Shown here: positions 36,623 through 46,807 of the stretch, piece by piece
Layout: each line of letters opens with the position of its first letter
Numbering within the stretch: the first letter of the stretch is position 1
Assembly (NCBI GenBank): GCA_002069725.1
Contig: MWBW01000005.1
Span: forward strand, 20,864 to 84,863
Source of the DNA: Firmicutes bacterium ADurb.Bin248
Lineage (GTDB): Bacteria; Bacillota; Clostridia; Christensenellales; CAG-138
Direction: 5' to 3'
DNA: 64,000 nt
Notes under the pieces: model-generated
Told to the model about the DNA's origin: nothing
Databases searched by the model: none
The model's input: only the letters and a program-made list of their open reading frames with translations
Made by a program: the position numbers and the translations under genes

Positions 36623-36651
36623 TTGGACACGCGGGCGAACGATGATATGAT
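36623..36651 (+). promoter_or_regulatory. Promoter of the histidine kinase operon
   Basis: TTGGAC (36623-36628), 17-base spacer, TATGAT (36646-36651). Transcription would begin about base 36658, the A of the first ATG of the kinase, with no ribosome site in between. Confidence 0.55.
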
Positions 36652-36657
36652 AGCGTT

Positions 36658-38178
36658 ATGAACATGGCTAAGAAGGCGCACCGTCAAAAGATGAAGCGGC
36701 ACATCGAGGCCATGGCGGCCACCGTGTTCGGATGCGCAGCCGTTTGTTTGCTTATGACTTTTTTTGGCGGCGCCCGGGCGCTGTGCGCCGCCGCGGCGGT
36801 CGCTTTTTCGGCGCTGGGAGCATTCCTTTATGCGCAACGCGCGTTCGTTTGCATCGCCGCCGCGCTGTGTTCGCTGGTCGCATGGACGCTTCCGCTTCTT
36901 CGCGGCGGAGCGGAAAACGCGCGTGCGGATGTTTTTCTGCTGATACTCATGACGGCCTTTTCCATGGCGGCGGGCGCCCTCGCCGGGGATTTACACCGCA
37001 GGCTCGATGAGCAAAAAGCGCGCACCAGCCAGCAGAGCACGCGCGAGGAGTTGATCTATAACGTAAACACGCGGCTTCTGAGCGCGGCCGGTATGGAATC
37101 CCTGATGAATCTGACGCTTCAGTGCATTTATGAAATGAGCGCGCGCCCTTCCGCGCTGTATGTGCGGGACGGCCGCAAGGCGAAATGCGCCTGCAAGTAT
37201 CCGGCGGGGCTTATCCTCTACCCGAACGAGCTTAAGGCGGCGCAGCGCGCCCTGGATACCGGGATGCCCACGGGCGTCGGCACGGACGAATGCGCCTTTT
37301 CGTCATTCGCCTATACGCCCCTCGTATCCGAAGGCGGAGCTTTTGCCGTGATCGGCGTGCTCATGGATGTGGAGGCGCCTCCCGCCGAGCAGACGCGCAA
37401 GGCGATCGATCTTATCATCAAACGCGCCACCGTGGCGCTGGTCAAGCAGAAGCTGGTGGACGCGCAGCAGCAGATCCGCATGGAAACCGAAACGGAGCGC
37501 ATCCGCGGCAATTTTCTTCGTGCGATCAGCCACGACCTGCGCTCTCCCCTGACGGCGATCATCGGCGCCTGCTCGGCGCTGGAGGCCGAGTCCGTGAAGC
37601 TGGACCCTGAAACCCGCGCGCAATTGATCCGCGACATCGAGGAGGAAGCCGCATGGCTCCTGCGCATGGTTGAAAACCTGCTTTCGGTAACGAGGGTGAG
37701 CGCGGACGGGCCCGCGCTGAAAAAAACGGCGGAACCCGTGGAAGAGGTCGTCGGCGAAGCGCTGGACAGGGCGTATAAGCGCTTCCCCGACGTTTTGCTG
37801 CGCGTCGACCTGCCCGGCGAACTGATGATCGTTCCCATGGACCCGACGCTGATCGTCCAGGTTCTGGTGAACCTCATCGAGAACGCCGTAAAGTACGGCG
37901 GCGCGGACAAAAACATCGACCTGCGCGTACGGGAAGAGGGCGGCAGCGCGGTATTCATCGTGCGCGATTATGGGCGCGGCCTTTCAGAAAGCGAGATCGG
38001 CTCCCTCTTTACTCCCTCGGCCTGCAAGATCGGCGATTCCACGCACGGGCTGGGACTCGGCCTTTCCATATGCAGGAGCGTCATCCGCGCGCACGGCGGG
38101 GAGATATACGGCGGCAACGACGCGGGCGGAGGCGCGGTTTTCCGCTTTACCCTGCCCATGGAGGTTCAAAATGGATGA
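36658..38178 (+). CDS. Membrane sensor histidine kinase (KdpD-like C-terminal part)
   Basis: A 506-residue kinase with about four helices in residues 17-110, a GAF-like region about 125-265, H-box AISHDLRSPLTAI (H292), N-box VLVNLIENAVKYGG, and ATP lid motifs DYGRGLS and GLGLGLSIC. It lacks the N-terminal KdpD and USP domains, and no kdpFABC genes are present, so potassium sensing should not be assumed. It overlaps the response regulator start. It diverges from peptide operon A, which it may control (inference). The ATG at 36658 would be nearly leaderless; ATG 36691 is an alternative start. Confidence 0.92.
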   Translation: MNMAKKAHRQKMKRHIEAMAATVFGCAAVCLLMTFFGGARALCAAAAVAFSALGAFLYAQRAFVCIAAALCSLVAWTLPLLRGGAENARADVFLLILMTAFSMAAGALAGDLHRRLDEQKARTSQQSTREELIYNVNTRLLSAAGMESLMNLTLQCIYEMSARPSALYVRDGRKAKCACKYPAGLILYPNELKAAQRALDTGMPTGVGTDECAFSSFAYTPLVSEGGAFAVIGVLMDVEAPPAEQTRKAIDLIIKRATVALVKQKLVDAQQQIRMETETERIRGNFLRAISHDLRSPLTAIIGACSALEAESVKLDPETRAQLIRDIEEEAAWLLRMVENLLSVTRVSADGPALKKTAEPVEEVVGEALDRAYKRFPDVLLRVDLPGELMIVPMDPTLIVQVLVNLIENAVKYGGADKNIDLRVREEGGSAVFIVRDYGRGLSESEIGSLFTPSACKIGDSTHGLGLGLSICRSVIRAHGGEIYGGNDAGGGAVFRFTLPMEVQNG

Positions 38179-38860
38179 AAAGGTCAGCGTACTTGTGGTG
38201 GAGGACGAGGCGTATATTTCACGCCTGTTCGACGCCGTCCTGAGCGCGGCGGGCTATAGGGTAACGATTGCAGGCAACGGCATCTCCGCCGCGGCGATCC
38301 TTTCCTCGAACATGGTTGATCTGCTCGTGCTGGATCTCGGCCTCCCCGATATGGACGGGCTCGAGGTGCTCCGAGGGCTCCGCGCCTGGTCGAACATACC
38401 TGTGATCGTCGTATCCGCGCGCGAGCTGGAGAAGGATAAGATACTTGCGCTCGATCTGGGCGCCGACGATTATATTACCAAGCCGTTTTCCGCACCGGAA
38501 CTGCTCGCCCGCATGCGCGCCGCGCTCCGGCGCACCGCGTCCGGCGCGCACGACGAAGCGTACACCGTCGGGGATCTGTGCGTGGATTTCAACAAGCGCC
38601 GCGTCACCGTCGCGGGCGTACCGGTCAAGCTGACGCATGTGGAGTACAGGATCGTTGAAATGATCGCCAGGCAGCCGGGCTGCGTGCTCACATACGCCCA
38701 GATTATCCGCGGGGTTTGGGGCCCGTACGCACCGGCCGACGACAACCGGATTCTGCGCGTCAACATGGCGAACATCCGAAGGAAAATCGAGGCGGACAAC
38801 GTTTCGCCCAAATATATTCTTACGGAAATCGGGGTCGGCTACCGTATGACGGGCCCGTAA
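38171..38860 (+). CDS. OmpR/KdpE-family response regulator
   Basis: A 229-residue protein: receiver domain with acidic pair E11-D12, phosphoacceptor D55 (LLVLDLGLPDMDG), and K in ITKPF; winged-helix DNA-binding domain from about 130 (KLTHVEYRIVEMI, RILRVNMANIRRKIE, ILTEIGVGYRM). ATG 38171 overlaps the kinase stop. Partner of the upstream kinase. Confidence 0.95.
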   Translation: MDEKVSVLVVEDEAYISRLFDAVLSAAGYRVTIAGNGISAAAILSSNMVDLLVLDLGLPDMDGLEVLRGLRAWSNIPVIVVSARELEKDKILALDLGADDYITKPFSAPELLARMRAALRRTASGAHDEAYTVGDLCVDFNKRRVTVAGVPVKLTHVEYRIVEMIARQPGCVLTYAQIIRGVWGPYAPADDNRILRVNMANIRRKIEADNVSPKYILTEIGVGYRMTGP

Positions 38861-38923
38861 GGGCGGCTCTTGCCGTTCCCGCGCGCGTAATCTTTGCGTG
38901 AGCAAGAAGCGAGGTGAAGGAAA

Positions 38924-40102
38924 ATGCTTGAAAAGCTGCAGGAAATGCTGGCCAAACCCTCCCGCCTGTGCGCGGGGGTCATGAGCGGCACGTCGCTTGA
39001 CGGCCTCGACATTGCGATCTGCCGCATCCATGGCAGCGGCACCCGCACAAGGATGGAGCTTGTGCATTTTGAAACGCAGGACTACGCAAAAAAAGACCGT
39101 CAAAGGCTTTTAAGGGCCTGCGCGCCGGATACGAGCGACGTCGCGCAAATTTGCGCGCTCAACAAATGGCTGGGCGTACATATCGGAAACGGTGTTGTCA
39201 AAGCCATGGAAAACGCGAAGCTTCCGCTGTGCGAGCTGGACTTTGTCGCAAGCCACGGACAAACGGTATACCACATGCCCGAAATCGGCGCGACGCTGCA
39301 GATCGGCGAGGGGGCGGATATCGCGGCGCTCACGGGAGCTTTTACGGTTTCCGATTTTCGCGTGGCGGATATGGCCTATGGCGGGCAGGGCGCGCCGCTG
39401 GCTTCGTTTTTTGATTATCTCATGTGCCGCAGCGAAGAAAAAGCCCGCGTGCTCATCAACACCGGCGGCATTGCGAACCTCACGGCGCTGCCCGCGGGCG
39501 CAAACATAGACGATGTCATGGCGTTTGACACCGGCCCCGCCAATGTGCTGATCGACAATTTGATGAAGCTGCGCACAAACGGGGCCCTCGCCTGCGATCG
39601 GGACGGCGCGCTTGCGGCAAGCGGCAGGGTCTGCGAAGCGTTCCTGCAAACCATGGCGCAAGAGGACCCCTTCCTCCCCGCCGCTCCCCCGAAAACCACG
39701 GGGCGCGAGCTGTATACCTGCGATTACGCAAAAAGGCTTTTGCTGCGCGGCGAGAGCATGGGGCTCGGCTTTGAAGACATCCTCGCCACCGTTACGGACT
39801 ATTCGGCCTATTGCGTCGCCTATGCGGTAGAGCGCTTTGTCCCTTTTGCGGCGGACGAGTTTTACCAAACCGGCGGCGGCTACCACAACCTCTTTTTCAG
39901 GCAATGCATGGAAAAGCGCCTGAAAAAGCCCATGCTTTCCATTTCCGCGCTTGGCGTGGACGGCGACGCAAAGGAGGCCTGCTTCTTCGCCATTTTCGGA
40001 AACGAGTTTTTGCATGGGCAGTTCAACAACGCGAAGAGCGCCACGGGCGCGCGGCGCAACGTGGTCATGGGCAAGCTCTCTTTGCCCTCGGTCGGCCTAT
40101 AG
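38924..40102 (+). CDS. anmK: Anhydro-N-acetylmuramic acid kinase
   Basis: A 392-residue kinase starting with the family signature GVMSGTSLDGLDIA, then DFVASHGQTVYHMP, FRVADMAYGGQGAPLASFFD, LINTGGIANLTAL and FDTGPANVLID. Hydrolyses anhydroMurNAc and phosphorylates it to MurNAc-6-phosphate in cell-wall recycling. RBS GAGGTGAAGG; starts 63 bases after the response regulator on the same strand. No murQ is adjacent. Confidence 0.96.
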   Translation: MLEKLQEMLAKPSRLCAGVMSGTSLDGLDIAICRIHGSGTRTRMELVHFETQDYAKKDRQRLLRACAPDTSDVAQICALNKWLGVHIGNGVVKAMENAKLPLCELDFVASHGQTVYHMPEIGATLQIGEGADIAALTGAFTVSDFRVADMAYGGQGAPLASFFDYLMCRSEEKARVLINTGGIANLTALPAGANIDDVMAFDTGPANVLIDNLMKLRTNGALACDRDGALAASGRVCEAFLQTMAQEDPFLPAAPPKTTGRELYTCDYAKRLLLRGESMGLGFEDILATVTDYSAYCVAYAVERFVPFAADEFYQTGGGYHNLFFRQCMEKRLKKPMLSISALGVDGDAKEACFFAIFGNEFLHGQFNNAKSATGARRNVVMGKLSLPSVGL

Positions 40103-40240
40103 GGCGCGGGCCAAGATCGACATCCGCTGGTTAAGCAGGGCGAGGCCGAAGCGTAATCCTGCGCGGAATCGTCCTTTTCACGCGCCGGTCGGGAGCATAC
40201 GGCGGCGGTGCGGATAGAGCGAAAAAGCAAACGTGCGGAG

Positions 40241-40423
40241 CTACTTCTTTTTTTGTTTATATACCTGCGACACGGCGCCGAGGACGACGCCCACGGCCGC
40301 GCCGATGCACAGCCACAGTACCAGGTTACCCAGAAGCGCGCCCAGCACAATGCCGATCGCGGCGCAAAGGCCGATGGATGTTCCTACGTTCCAATAATCC
40401 GAAATACGGCGTTTTTTCTCCAT
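40241..40423 (-). CDS. Small two-helix membrane protein
   Basis: A 60-residue protein after RBS GGAGG: charged N-terminus (MEKKRRISDYW), two Gly/Ala-rich helices (about 13-31 and 33-52) and a KQKKK tail. No family recognised. The size, RBS and clean topology support a real gene. The 189 bases between it and the ATPase stop at 40613 hold nothing else I can support. Confidence 0.7.
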   Translation of the reverse strand: MEKKRRISDYWNVGTSIGLCAAIGIVLGALLGNLVLWLCIGAAVGVVLGAVSQVYKQKKK

Positions 40424-40612
40424 TGTTCTTTCCTCCGGTTCAGTTTTTTAGTGTCGGTTAACCCTGCGCAATTGACGGCCCTCCATGCGTTCGGCATTTC
40501 TCAATGGGGAGGATTTGCCAAAACAGCATGGGATGATGCAGGCGAACGATTGCCGGGGCTGTTATTGAAGCCGCCTTTATTCGATGGCGGAGGCATCCGC
40601 ACCGCGCGCCGC

Positions 40613-41551
40613 TTATTTCAATCGCTCGCGGTATTCCGCGAGCTCCCTGTCGTTTGCCATCACGAAATGCCCCTCCTCGACCTGCTCCCAACGGGGCTTA
40701 TATACGGAATAGTCGTGACGGGAGGGATCGTATACCTCGAGCACCTTTTGCTTTTCGGAGATCGGGTCCGGCATAGGAATCGCCGAAAGCAGAGCCCGCG
40801 TATAGGGATGTAACGGGTGACTGAAGAGCGTTTCCGTCTCCGCCATCTCCACGATTACCCCCTTTCGGATCACCGCGATCCTGTCCGTAATAAAACGCAT
40901 CACGGACAGATCGTGGGCAATGAATAAATATGTCAGTCCGCGTTGCTTTTGCAGCGACGAAAGAAGGTTGAGCACCTGCGCGCGGATGGAAACGTCCAAC
41001 GCCGAAATCGGTTCATCGGCGATGATAAACTCCGGCTCCATGATGAGGCTGCGCGCGATACCGATGCGCTGACGCTGTCCGCCGGAGAACTCGTGCGGAA
41101 AGCGGCCGGCAAACTCCGGCAGCAGCCCCACATCCGAAAGCGCCTTGGATACCCTGGCCTCCCGCTCCTCACGGCCGAGGTGCTTATGTACATTCATGAG
41201 CCCCTCGGAAACGATGTAGTCCACCTTGGCGCGCTCGTTGAGCGAGGCCATCGGATCCTGAAAGATCATCTGAACCTGCTGTGTCACGCGCCTATCCAGC
41301 TCGCGCGGGATCACGCCGTTGATCCTCTCTCCCTTGAAGAGTATCCGGCCCGCCGACGTCGGGTTGATGCGGATGATCGCGCGGCCAATGGTCGTTTTTC
41401 CGGAACCCGATTCACCCACGAGGCCAAATGTCTCGCCCCTGTAAATTTCGAAGCTCACGTCCTTAACCGCCACGAACGGCTTGCGTCTGGTGCCGAAAGT
41501 AACCTCAAGATCCCGGACCTGGAGAAGGAGTTCCTGATATTTCTTCATCAT
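40613..41551 (-). CDS. Peptide ABC transporter ATPase (OppF/DppF type)
   Basis: A 312-residue ATPase: [64 protein letters not shown]. Start ATG 41551 overlaps the stop of the preceding ATPase gene (ATGA). It closely resembles the second half of the fused ATPase of operon A. Last gene of peptide operon B. Confidence 0.94.
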   Translation of the reverse strand: MMKKYQELLLQVRDLEVTFGTRRKPFVAVKDVSFEIYRGETFGLVGESGSGKTTIGRAIIRINPTSAGRILFKGERINGVIPRELDRRVTQQVQMIFQDPMASLNERAKVDYIVSEGLMNVHKHLGREEREARVSKALSDVGLLPEFAGRFPHEFSGGQRQRIGIARSLIMEPEFIIADEPISALDVSIRAQVLNLLSSLQKQRGLTYLFIAHDLSVMRFITDRIAVIRKGVIVEMAETETLFSHPLHPYTRALLSAIPMPDPISEKQKVLEVYDPSRHDYSVYKPRWEQVEEGHFVMANDRELAEYRERLK

Positions 41552-42603
41552 CGCTGCGCGTCCTCCTTCTTTTCGTCGCGGAGATTGCGGATGTTCTTGA
41601 TGTGCTCCGGCGGCTCCACCTTGGGTGCGCGCGGGTCGAGCAGCCATGTACGCGCCTTATGCGTCGGCGAAACCTCAAAATACGGCGGCCGGTGCAGGAA
41701 ATCGACCCTAAGCGCCTGGGGATTGCGCGGCGCGAAGGCGTCGCCGCGGATCCGGTTAAAGAGGTTCGGAGGCGTCCCTTTGATGGAGTAAAGCTCCTCC
41801 CCCTTCACGCCCAATTGCGGCAGACTCGAGAGCAACGCCCATGTATAGGGATGCTGCGGGGAATAAAACACCTCGTTGCAGGTGCCGACCTCCACGATGT
41901 CGCCCGCATACATCACCGCGATGCGATCCGCCACGTTAGCCACCACGCCCAGGTCGTGCGTAATATAGATGGTCGTGAGCCGGTATTTCTTTTGCAGATC
42001 ATGGATCAGGTCCAGTATTTGCGCCTGGATGGTCACATCCAGCGCGGTGGTGGGCTCGTCGCAGATGAGGATCTTCGGGTTGCACGCCATAGCGATGGCG
42101 ATCACCACGCGCTGGCGCATACCGCCTGAGAACTCGTGCGGATATTGCTTATAACGCCGCTCGGGTTCCGGGATTCCGACGTCGGTCAGGATCTCGACGG
42201 CGCGCTTTTTGGCAGCGGAGCCGGCAAGGCCCTGATGCTGCCGGAGGGCCTCCTCGATCTGCCAGCCTATGGTCTTGAGCGGGTTGAGGCTCGTCATCGG
42301 GTCCTGCATCACCATGGCGATCTCCTTGCCGCGAATCTGGGCCCACTCCTTTTCGGTTGTGAATCCGGCAAGGTTCATGCCGCCATAAAGGATCTCGCCG
42401 GAATCCACCCAGCCGTTTTTGTCCAGAAGACCAATGAAATTCTTGGTGAGCACAGTTTTCCCCGAGCCGGATTCCCCCACGATTGCGAGGCTTTCACCCT
42501 TAAAGAGCTCGAGCGATATGTCGCGGATGGCGTGGAGCACCCGCCCGCGCAGGCTGAACTTCACATTGAGGTCTTTGACGGATAAAATCACTTCCTGTTC
42601 CAT
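41548..42603 (-). CDS. Peptide ABC transporter ATPase (OppD/DppD type)
   Basis: A 351-residue ATPase with [43 protein letters not shown] and a C-terminal region with the [12 protein letters not shown] segment seen also in the operon A fusion. RBS AAGGAGG. Together with the OppF-type partner it forms the heterodimeric motor of operon B. Confidence 0.94.
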   Translation of the reverse strand: MEQEVILSVKDLNVKFSLRGRVLHAIRDISLELFKGESLAIVGESGSGKTVLTKNFIGLLDKNGWVDSGEILYGGMNLAGFTTEKEWAQIRGKEIAMVMQDPMTSLNPLKTIGWQIEEALRQHQGLAGSAAKKRAVEILTDVGIPEPERRYKQYPHEFSGGMRQRVVIAIAMACNPKILICDEPTTALDVTIQAQILDLIHDLQKKYRLTTIYITHDLGVVANVADRIAVMYAGDIVEVGTCNEVFYSPQHPYTWALLSSLPQLGVKGEELYSIKGTPPNLFNRIRGDAFAPRNPQALRVDFLHRPPYFEVSPTHKARTWLLDPRAPKVEPPEHIKNIRNLRDEKKEDAQR

Positions 42604-42618
42604 AGCGCTAAGCCCTCC

Positions 42619-43674
42619 TTAAACATGGTTCTTCGGATCGGACGCGTCCGCAAAGGCGTTGCCGATCATATAGAAGGCGACCGTGATGAACGTGACGACC
42701 AGCGCCGGGAAGATCAACTGATATTGCAGCTTGGGGGACATCATCACCTTGCGGCCCTCCTCCACCAGATTGCCGAGCGAGGCGATGGCCTTGGGCATAC
42801 CCAGACCACAGTAGGTCAGGAATACCTCGTCGCTGATGACGGAGGGAATCGCCAGCGAGATCTGCAGCATGATCACGGAAACCAGGTACGGCAGGAGATT
42901 CCTGTTCATGATGCGGGCCGTGGAGGTGCCCAGGCAGCGGGAGGCGAGGTTGTAATCCCTGTCGCGGATCATGACGATCTGGTTCCTGATGAAGCGCGCC
43001 ATGCCCAGCCAGCCCACGCAGCACATGGAGATGATCATCGTCACCATGCCCGGCCTCATGATATACGAGATCAGGATGAGGATGATGGTGCGCGGGATGT
43101 TGTCGATGATGTTGTACGCCTCGGTGAGCACGCCGTCGAGTTTGCGGACATATCCCCAGAGCACGCCGATGAATATGCCGATCACGCAATCGCTGCAGGC
43201 GACGATCAGCGCCATGAAAAGCGAGGTGCGCGTGCCGGACCAAATACGCGCCCACAAGTCCTGGCCTACCGCATTGGTGCCAAACCAGTATTCGGAGTTG
43301 GGGGCCAGGTTGCGCTTGACCGTGCCGTCCTCGAAGTTGAAGATCTCCGCAGGGCCCATCTGGTTTGGCAGATAGGGCTGAACGAGTGTGAACAGCAGCA
43401 GGGCGGCGAGGGAAAGCAGGAAGAAGCGTGCGACCCGGTTCTTCCAGAAAGCCTGGAAGGTGCAGCGCCAATAGGAATAATTGGAATAGCCGGTCGCCTC
43501 GACCATCTCCTCATTGTAGCCGCCGATTTCGAAGAGGGAAGGGGCGAGCCTTTGGCTCTCCTGCGCGCTCAGCCCGTCCTTTTCGTCGATCAGGTCCCTT
43601 TCGAGCTGCAGCGTCATGCCCTCGGCCATGCGCTCGAGGACGGCGCCTTTTCTAAAGAGGTTCTTCATCCTCAT
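42619..43674 (-). CDS. Peptide ABC transporter permease (OppC/DppC type)
   Basis: A 351-residue permease with a long cytoplasmic N-terminus (about 85 residues before the first helix), the YWFGTNAVGQDLWARIWSGTR family signature and EAA loop ASRCLGTSTARIMNRNLLPY. Start overlaps the partner permease stop (ATGA). Confidence 0.93.
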   Translation of the reverse strand: MRMKNLFRKGAVLERMAEGMTLQLERDLIDEKDGLSAQESQRLAPSLFEIGGYNEEMVEATGYSNYSYWRCTFQAFWKNRVARFFLLSLAALLLFTLVQPYLPNQMGPAEIFNFEDGTVKRNLAPNSEYWFGTNAVGQDLWARIWSGTRTSLFMALIVACSDCVIGIFIGVLWGYVRKLDGVLTEAYNIIDNIPRTIILILISYIMRPGMVTMIISMCCVGWLGMARFIRNQIVMIRDRDYNLASRCLGTSTARIMNRNLLPYLVSVIMLQISLAIPSVISDEVFLTYCGLGMPKAIASLGNLVEEGRKVMMSPKLQYQLIFPALVVTFITVAFYMIGNAFADASDPKNHV

Positions 43675-44615
43675 CGGCTCTCCTCCTTCCTTTGCAGGTT
43701 GATGCGGGGGTCCACCAGCGCCATCATCACATCGCCCAGGAACAGGCCCAGTATGCCGACGCCGGAGAAAATCAGCACCAGCGCCTGCACCATGGTGTTA
43801 TCCTGGCGTTGGATGACATCGATCAAAAGGCCGCCCATGCCGGGGATGGAATAGATGGACTCCACATACAAAGAACCCATGATGGTGTAAAGCAGGGAGC
43901 TTGGAACCAGCTGCACCATGGGGACAAAGGCGTTGCGGAACACGTGCCGCATCATAATGGAGCGCTCGGGAATACCCTTGGCCCGCGCCAGCTTGACATA
44001 GTCCTGGTTGATCGCGTCCACCATATAGCGGCGCATCCACATGCCGTAGCTGGCGATGGAGGGCAGCGCGAGGGAGATGATGGGCAATATCCAGGAGATC
44101 GGCGCGCGCGCATTGTACAGCATGGGGATCCCCGTCCCGCTCGTTGCGTACATCTGGATGAACAGGAAGTAGATCGCGCTCGGCGCTGCCTGGATCAGAA
44201 CGACGAAGGCGGTGCCCATCCGGTCGGGCCACTTCCCTTTGCTGCGCGCCATGGAGGCGCCCAGCGGGATTCCCAGCAGCAGCGAAAGAGCCATGGCCAT
44301 TGCGCCGAGCCTTGCGGAGACGGCCATTTTGGGCATGATGATCTTCGTGATGGGGTAGTTTTCGCGGTAGATCCACGATTTTCCGAGATCTCCGTTGAAC
44401 AGCGCTTTATAAAAATCGAAAAGCTGCGCCGGCACGGGCTTGTCGAGCCCCTTGGCCGCGAGCTTCGCCGCGATGACCTCTTTGCTCATCTTCTCCCAGT
44501 TCGGGCCCAGGTACCCCTCGATCGGCATCAGGCGCAGCAGGCAGAAGATGGTGGTGACGATGATAAACAGGCTGAGCAGCGCCCTGAGAAACCGCTGCAG
44601 TATATATTTAAGCAT
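43671..44615 (-). CDS. Peptide ABC transporter permease (OppB/DppB type)
   Basis: A 314-residue permease beginning MLKYILQRFLRALLSL with the family's first helix, then RAKGIPERSIMMRHVFRNA as the EAA loop. RBS GGAGGAAT. Second gene of operon B, after an intercistronic hairpin. Confidence 0.93.
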   Translation of the reverse strand: MLKYILQRFLRALLSLFIIVTTIFCLLRLMPIEGYLGPNWEKMSKEVIAAKLAAKGLDKPVPAQLFDFYKALFNGDLGKSWIYRENYPITKIIMPKMAVSARLGAMAMALSLLLGIPLGASMARSKGKWPDRMGTAFVVLIQAAPSAIYFLFIQMYATSGTGIPMLYNARAPISWILPIISLALPSIASYGMWMRRYMVDAINQDYVKLARAKGIPERSIMMRHVFRNAFVPMVQLVPSSLLYTIMGSLYVESIYSIPGMGGLLIDVIQRQDNTMVQALVLIFSGVGILGLFLGDVMMALVDPRINLQRKEESR

Positions 44616-44698
44616 GCTGGTGCATTCCTCCTGTCGGTTCGGGAATTTGGGAAGCCTCTCAGGCGATACGGGTGCGGCGCCGCTCCGCTCCAGAAGAA

Positions 44699-44729
44699 AT
44701 CAGCCCCTCGCCCGCGGCAAGGGGCTGAT
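44699..44729 (-). terminator. Intercistronic hairpin after the binding-protein gene (operon B)
   Basis: A 14-bp stem (ATCAGCCCCTTGCC with GGCGAGGGGCTGAT, one G-U pair) and a GCG loop, followed by TTCTTCT on the minus strand, 36 bases after the SBP stop. Likely partial terminator or 3'-end stabiliser that raises SBP output over the permeases. Confidence 0.75.
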
Positions 44730-44764
44730 CAATGCCCGGATGCGCTTAGCGCGCGAAAGGCGGT

Positions 44765-46762
44765 TTAGTTGGCCTTGGCCTTTTCCCACGCTTCGTAGGC
44801 CTTGTTGAACTCCTCCATGTTATAGGACTTCTCCAACAGGCGCATGCCCTTGTAGCGATAGGCGCAGATGCCGGCCATGGCGTCCTGCCTGTCGAAGACG
44901 GTAAGCCTGGAGGCGACATAGCCCTCGTTGTACTGGCGGAAGGGCATGAGCAGCGCTTCCTCGATCGCGTACTGCTCGGCGAGGGCAAACTTCTCAAAGC
45001 GCGCGTTCATATCCGACGACTCCGCGCGGGCGGCCTCCACGAGGGAGTTAAACACGAACTGCGGCTGGCCGATGAGCTCTTCATCGCTGATCACGCCGGA
45101 CTTGTAATCCTCCTCGGTGTAGATGTGGCCGGTCTTGTACTCGTCGCCCAGAATAAATTCCTGGGAGCCGTACGTCCACCCGTAGCCGAACGGATCGAAA
45201 TACGTGGAGGGATCGGCGAAGTCGGGACCCCAACCCGCTTCGAACAGACCCCAGAGGCCGGGGCGGCGAACCTCGCCGATGAAGTTCGTGGAGGGGCCGG
45301 CGTAGACGGTGATGTTGATGAAGTCGTTGCCCAGGACATCCTCAAGCTGTTTTTCAAGCAGTTGGCAGCTCTGGTCCATGTTGGGCTCCGAGGGATTGTA
45401 GAACACGGGGATCTCGATGGGGAACTTCACGCCCTCGGCGGCAAGCTCCTGCTTGGCGGTATCCCGGCACTGCTTAGCGAGCTCTTCGTCATAGAAGCCT
45501 TTGGCAAGCTCGGGCAGCTTTCCGTACTGGGTGTAATCCTTGCCCTCGCAATTGGCGAAGTTGACGGGGATCATAAGGTTCGTCACGAGCGCCTCCGCGT
45601 TGTGCGGATCGTAGGGGGACACGCAGTAGGTCTTGTTGAGGCCGTGCACGATGGACATGCGGAAGTTCTTGTTGTTGACCGCCACGCGGTAGTTGTCGCT
45701 GGCCGCTTTATCATCGAAGTTGGGGTTGAAGTTGAAGAGCATGTACATGATGCGGGCATCCTTCTTGGAGCCGTGCACATATTCGGCGTTTTCGCCTTCG
45801 AGCCAATCGTCGAGGATGGTCGTGGTGATCTTGCAGGAATCGATCTCGCCGCGCAGGAACATTTCGGGCGCGATGGAATCGGCCTGCGCATTGTATTTGC
45901 CGTTGATGCAGGTGAGGTAAACATGCTCCGCATCCCAATAGTTCTCGTTCTTATCCCAAACGTACTCCTGCTGGGGCTCCCAGCTCGAGCAGATGTAGGC
46001 GCCGCAGTAGAGGATCTTGTCGCGGTCGGTGCCGAAGGTGTTGTCCAGCACTTCTTCCTCCTCGCCCTCGCCGGGCGTGGCTTCCGGCGCGACCGTCGCC
46101 TCAGCGGGCTCCACCATCAGGGATTCATAGAATGCGCCGTTGATGGGCATATAGCAGCCGTAGGTGAGCAGGGACAGGAAGTAGGGGCATGGAGCTTTAA
46201 GCTGGAAGACGAGCGTGTAATCATCCTTGGCTTCAACGCCGAGCTGGCTGAAGTCGGTGATCTCGCCGCTGTAAATCTCGTTGCCGTTGACGAGGTAGTC
46301 GGTGACCAGATTCGGCATGTCGGAGCCGAAGTCGACATCGCACACCAGATGCAGCGCATACACGAAGTCGTGGGCGGTCAGCGGCGCATACTCCTCGCCC
46401 TCGCAGGTAAACCACTTGGCGTTCTCGCGCAGGTTGAACGTCCAGGTCAAACCATCCTCACTGACGTTCCAGTTCTCGGCAAGGCAGGGCACGACATTGC
46501 CGAAGGCGTCATACTCGACCAGCGTATCGATGAAGTTTGCCAAAGATATCTGGTTGTATGTAACGGAGGTCGTAAGGTAGTTCATCGTCGTGATCTCGGC
46601 CGAGTAGAGGTAGTCGTAGACCGTGTCGCTCGAATAAGCGATGCCGGTATACGAATCCTTGTCCGCCGAGGCGCCGCCGGACGGTTTGTTGCCGTCGCCG
46701 CATGCCGTGAAGACCGCGACGGCCATCACGAGCGCGAGCAAAAGGGCAAGCAATTTCTTCAT
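44765..46762 (-). CDS. Peptide-binding lipoprotein (SBP_bac_5 family)
   Basis: A 665-residue binding protein. The start is ATG 46762: GAGAGG precedes it and it begins a lipoprotein signal (MKKLLALLLALVMAVAVF, lipobox FTAC). The open frame runs 134 codons further upstream but that part is Arg-rich and precedes the signal peptide, so it is untranslated leader. Traits: TWTFNLRENAKWF, ENYWDAEHVYLTC, IVHGLNKTYCVSP. An acidic insert (EATPGEGEEEE, about 225-235) is unusual. Confidence 0.93.
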   Translation of the reverse strand: MKKLLALLLALVMAVAVFTACGDGNKPSGGASADKDSYTGIAYSSDTVYDYLYSAEITTMNYLTTSVTYNQISLANFIDTLVEYDAFGNVVPCLAENWNVSEDGLTWTFNLRENAKWFTCEGEEYAPLTAHDFVYALHLVCDVDFGSDMPNLVTDYLVNGNEIYSGEITDFSQLGVEAKDDYTLVFQLKAPCPYFLSLLTYGCYMPINGAFYESLMVEPAEATVAPEATPGEGEEEEVLDNTFGTDRDKILYCGAYICSSWEPQQEYVWDKNENYWDAEHVYLTCINGKYNAQADSIAPEMFLRGEIDSCKITTTILDDWLEGENAEYVHGSKKDARIMYMLFNFNPNFDDKAASDNYRVAVNNKNFRMSIVHGLNKTYCVSPYDPHNAEALVTNLMIPVNFANCEGKDYTQYGKLPELAKGFYDEELAKQCRDTAKQELAAEGVKFPIEIPVFYNPSEPNMDQSCQLLEKQLEDVLGNDFINITVYAGPSTNFIGEVRRPGLWGLFEAGWGPDFADPSTYFDPFGYGWTYGSQEFILGDEYKTGHIYTEEDYKSGVISDEELIGQPQFVFNSLVEAARAESSDMNARFEKFALAEQYAIEEALLMPFRQYNEGYVASRLTVFDRQDAMAGICAYRYKGMRLLEKSYNMEEFNKAYEAWEKAKAN

Positions 46763-46778
46763 GTCGTTCCTCTCCTTC

Positions 46779-46807
46779 ATTATATGTTGTCCCGTAATGC
46801 GGGCCAA
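46779..46807 (-). promoter_or_regulatory. Possible proximal promoter of operon B
   Basis: Minus strand: TTGGCC (46807-46802), 17-base spacer, consensus TATAAT (46784-46779). The transcript would start only about 10 bases before the ATG and inside the Shine-Dalgarno sequence, which weakens the case. Confidence 0.35.

Noticed and set aside
36658..38860. KdpDE potassium regulation
   Set aside because: The kinase lacks the KdpD sensor domains and no kdpFABC genes are present; only the kinase core is KdpD-like.
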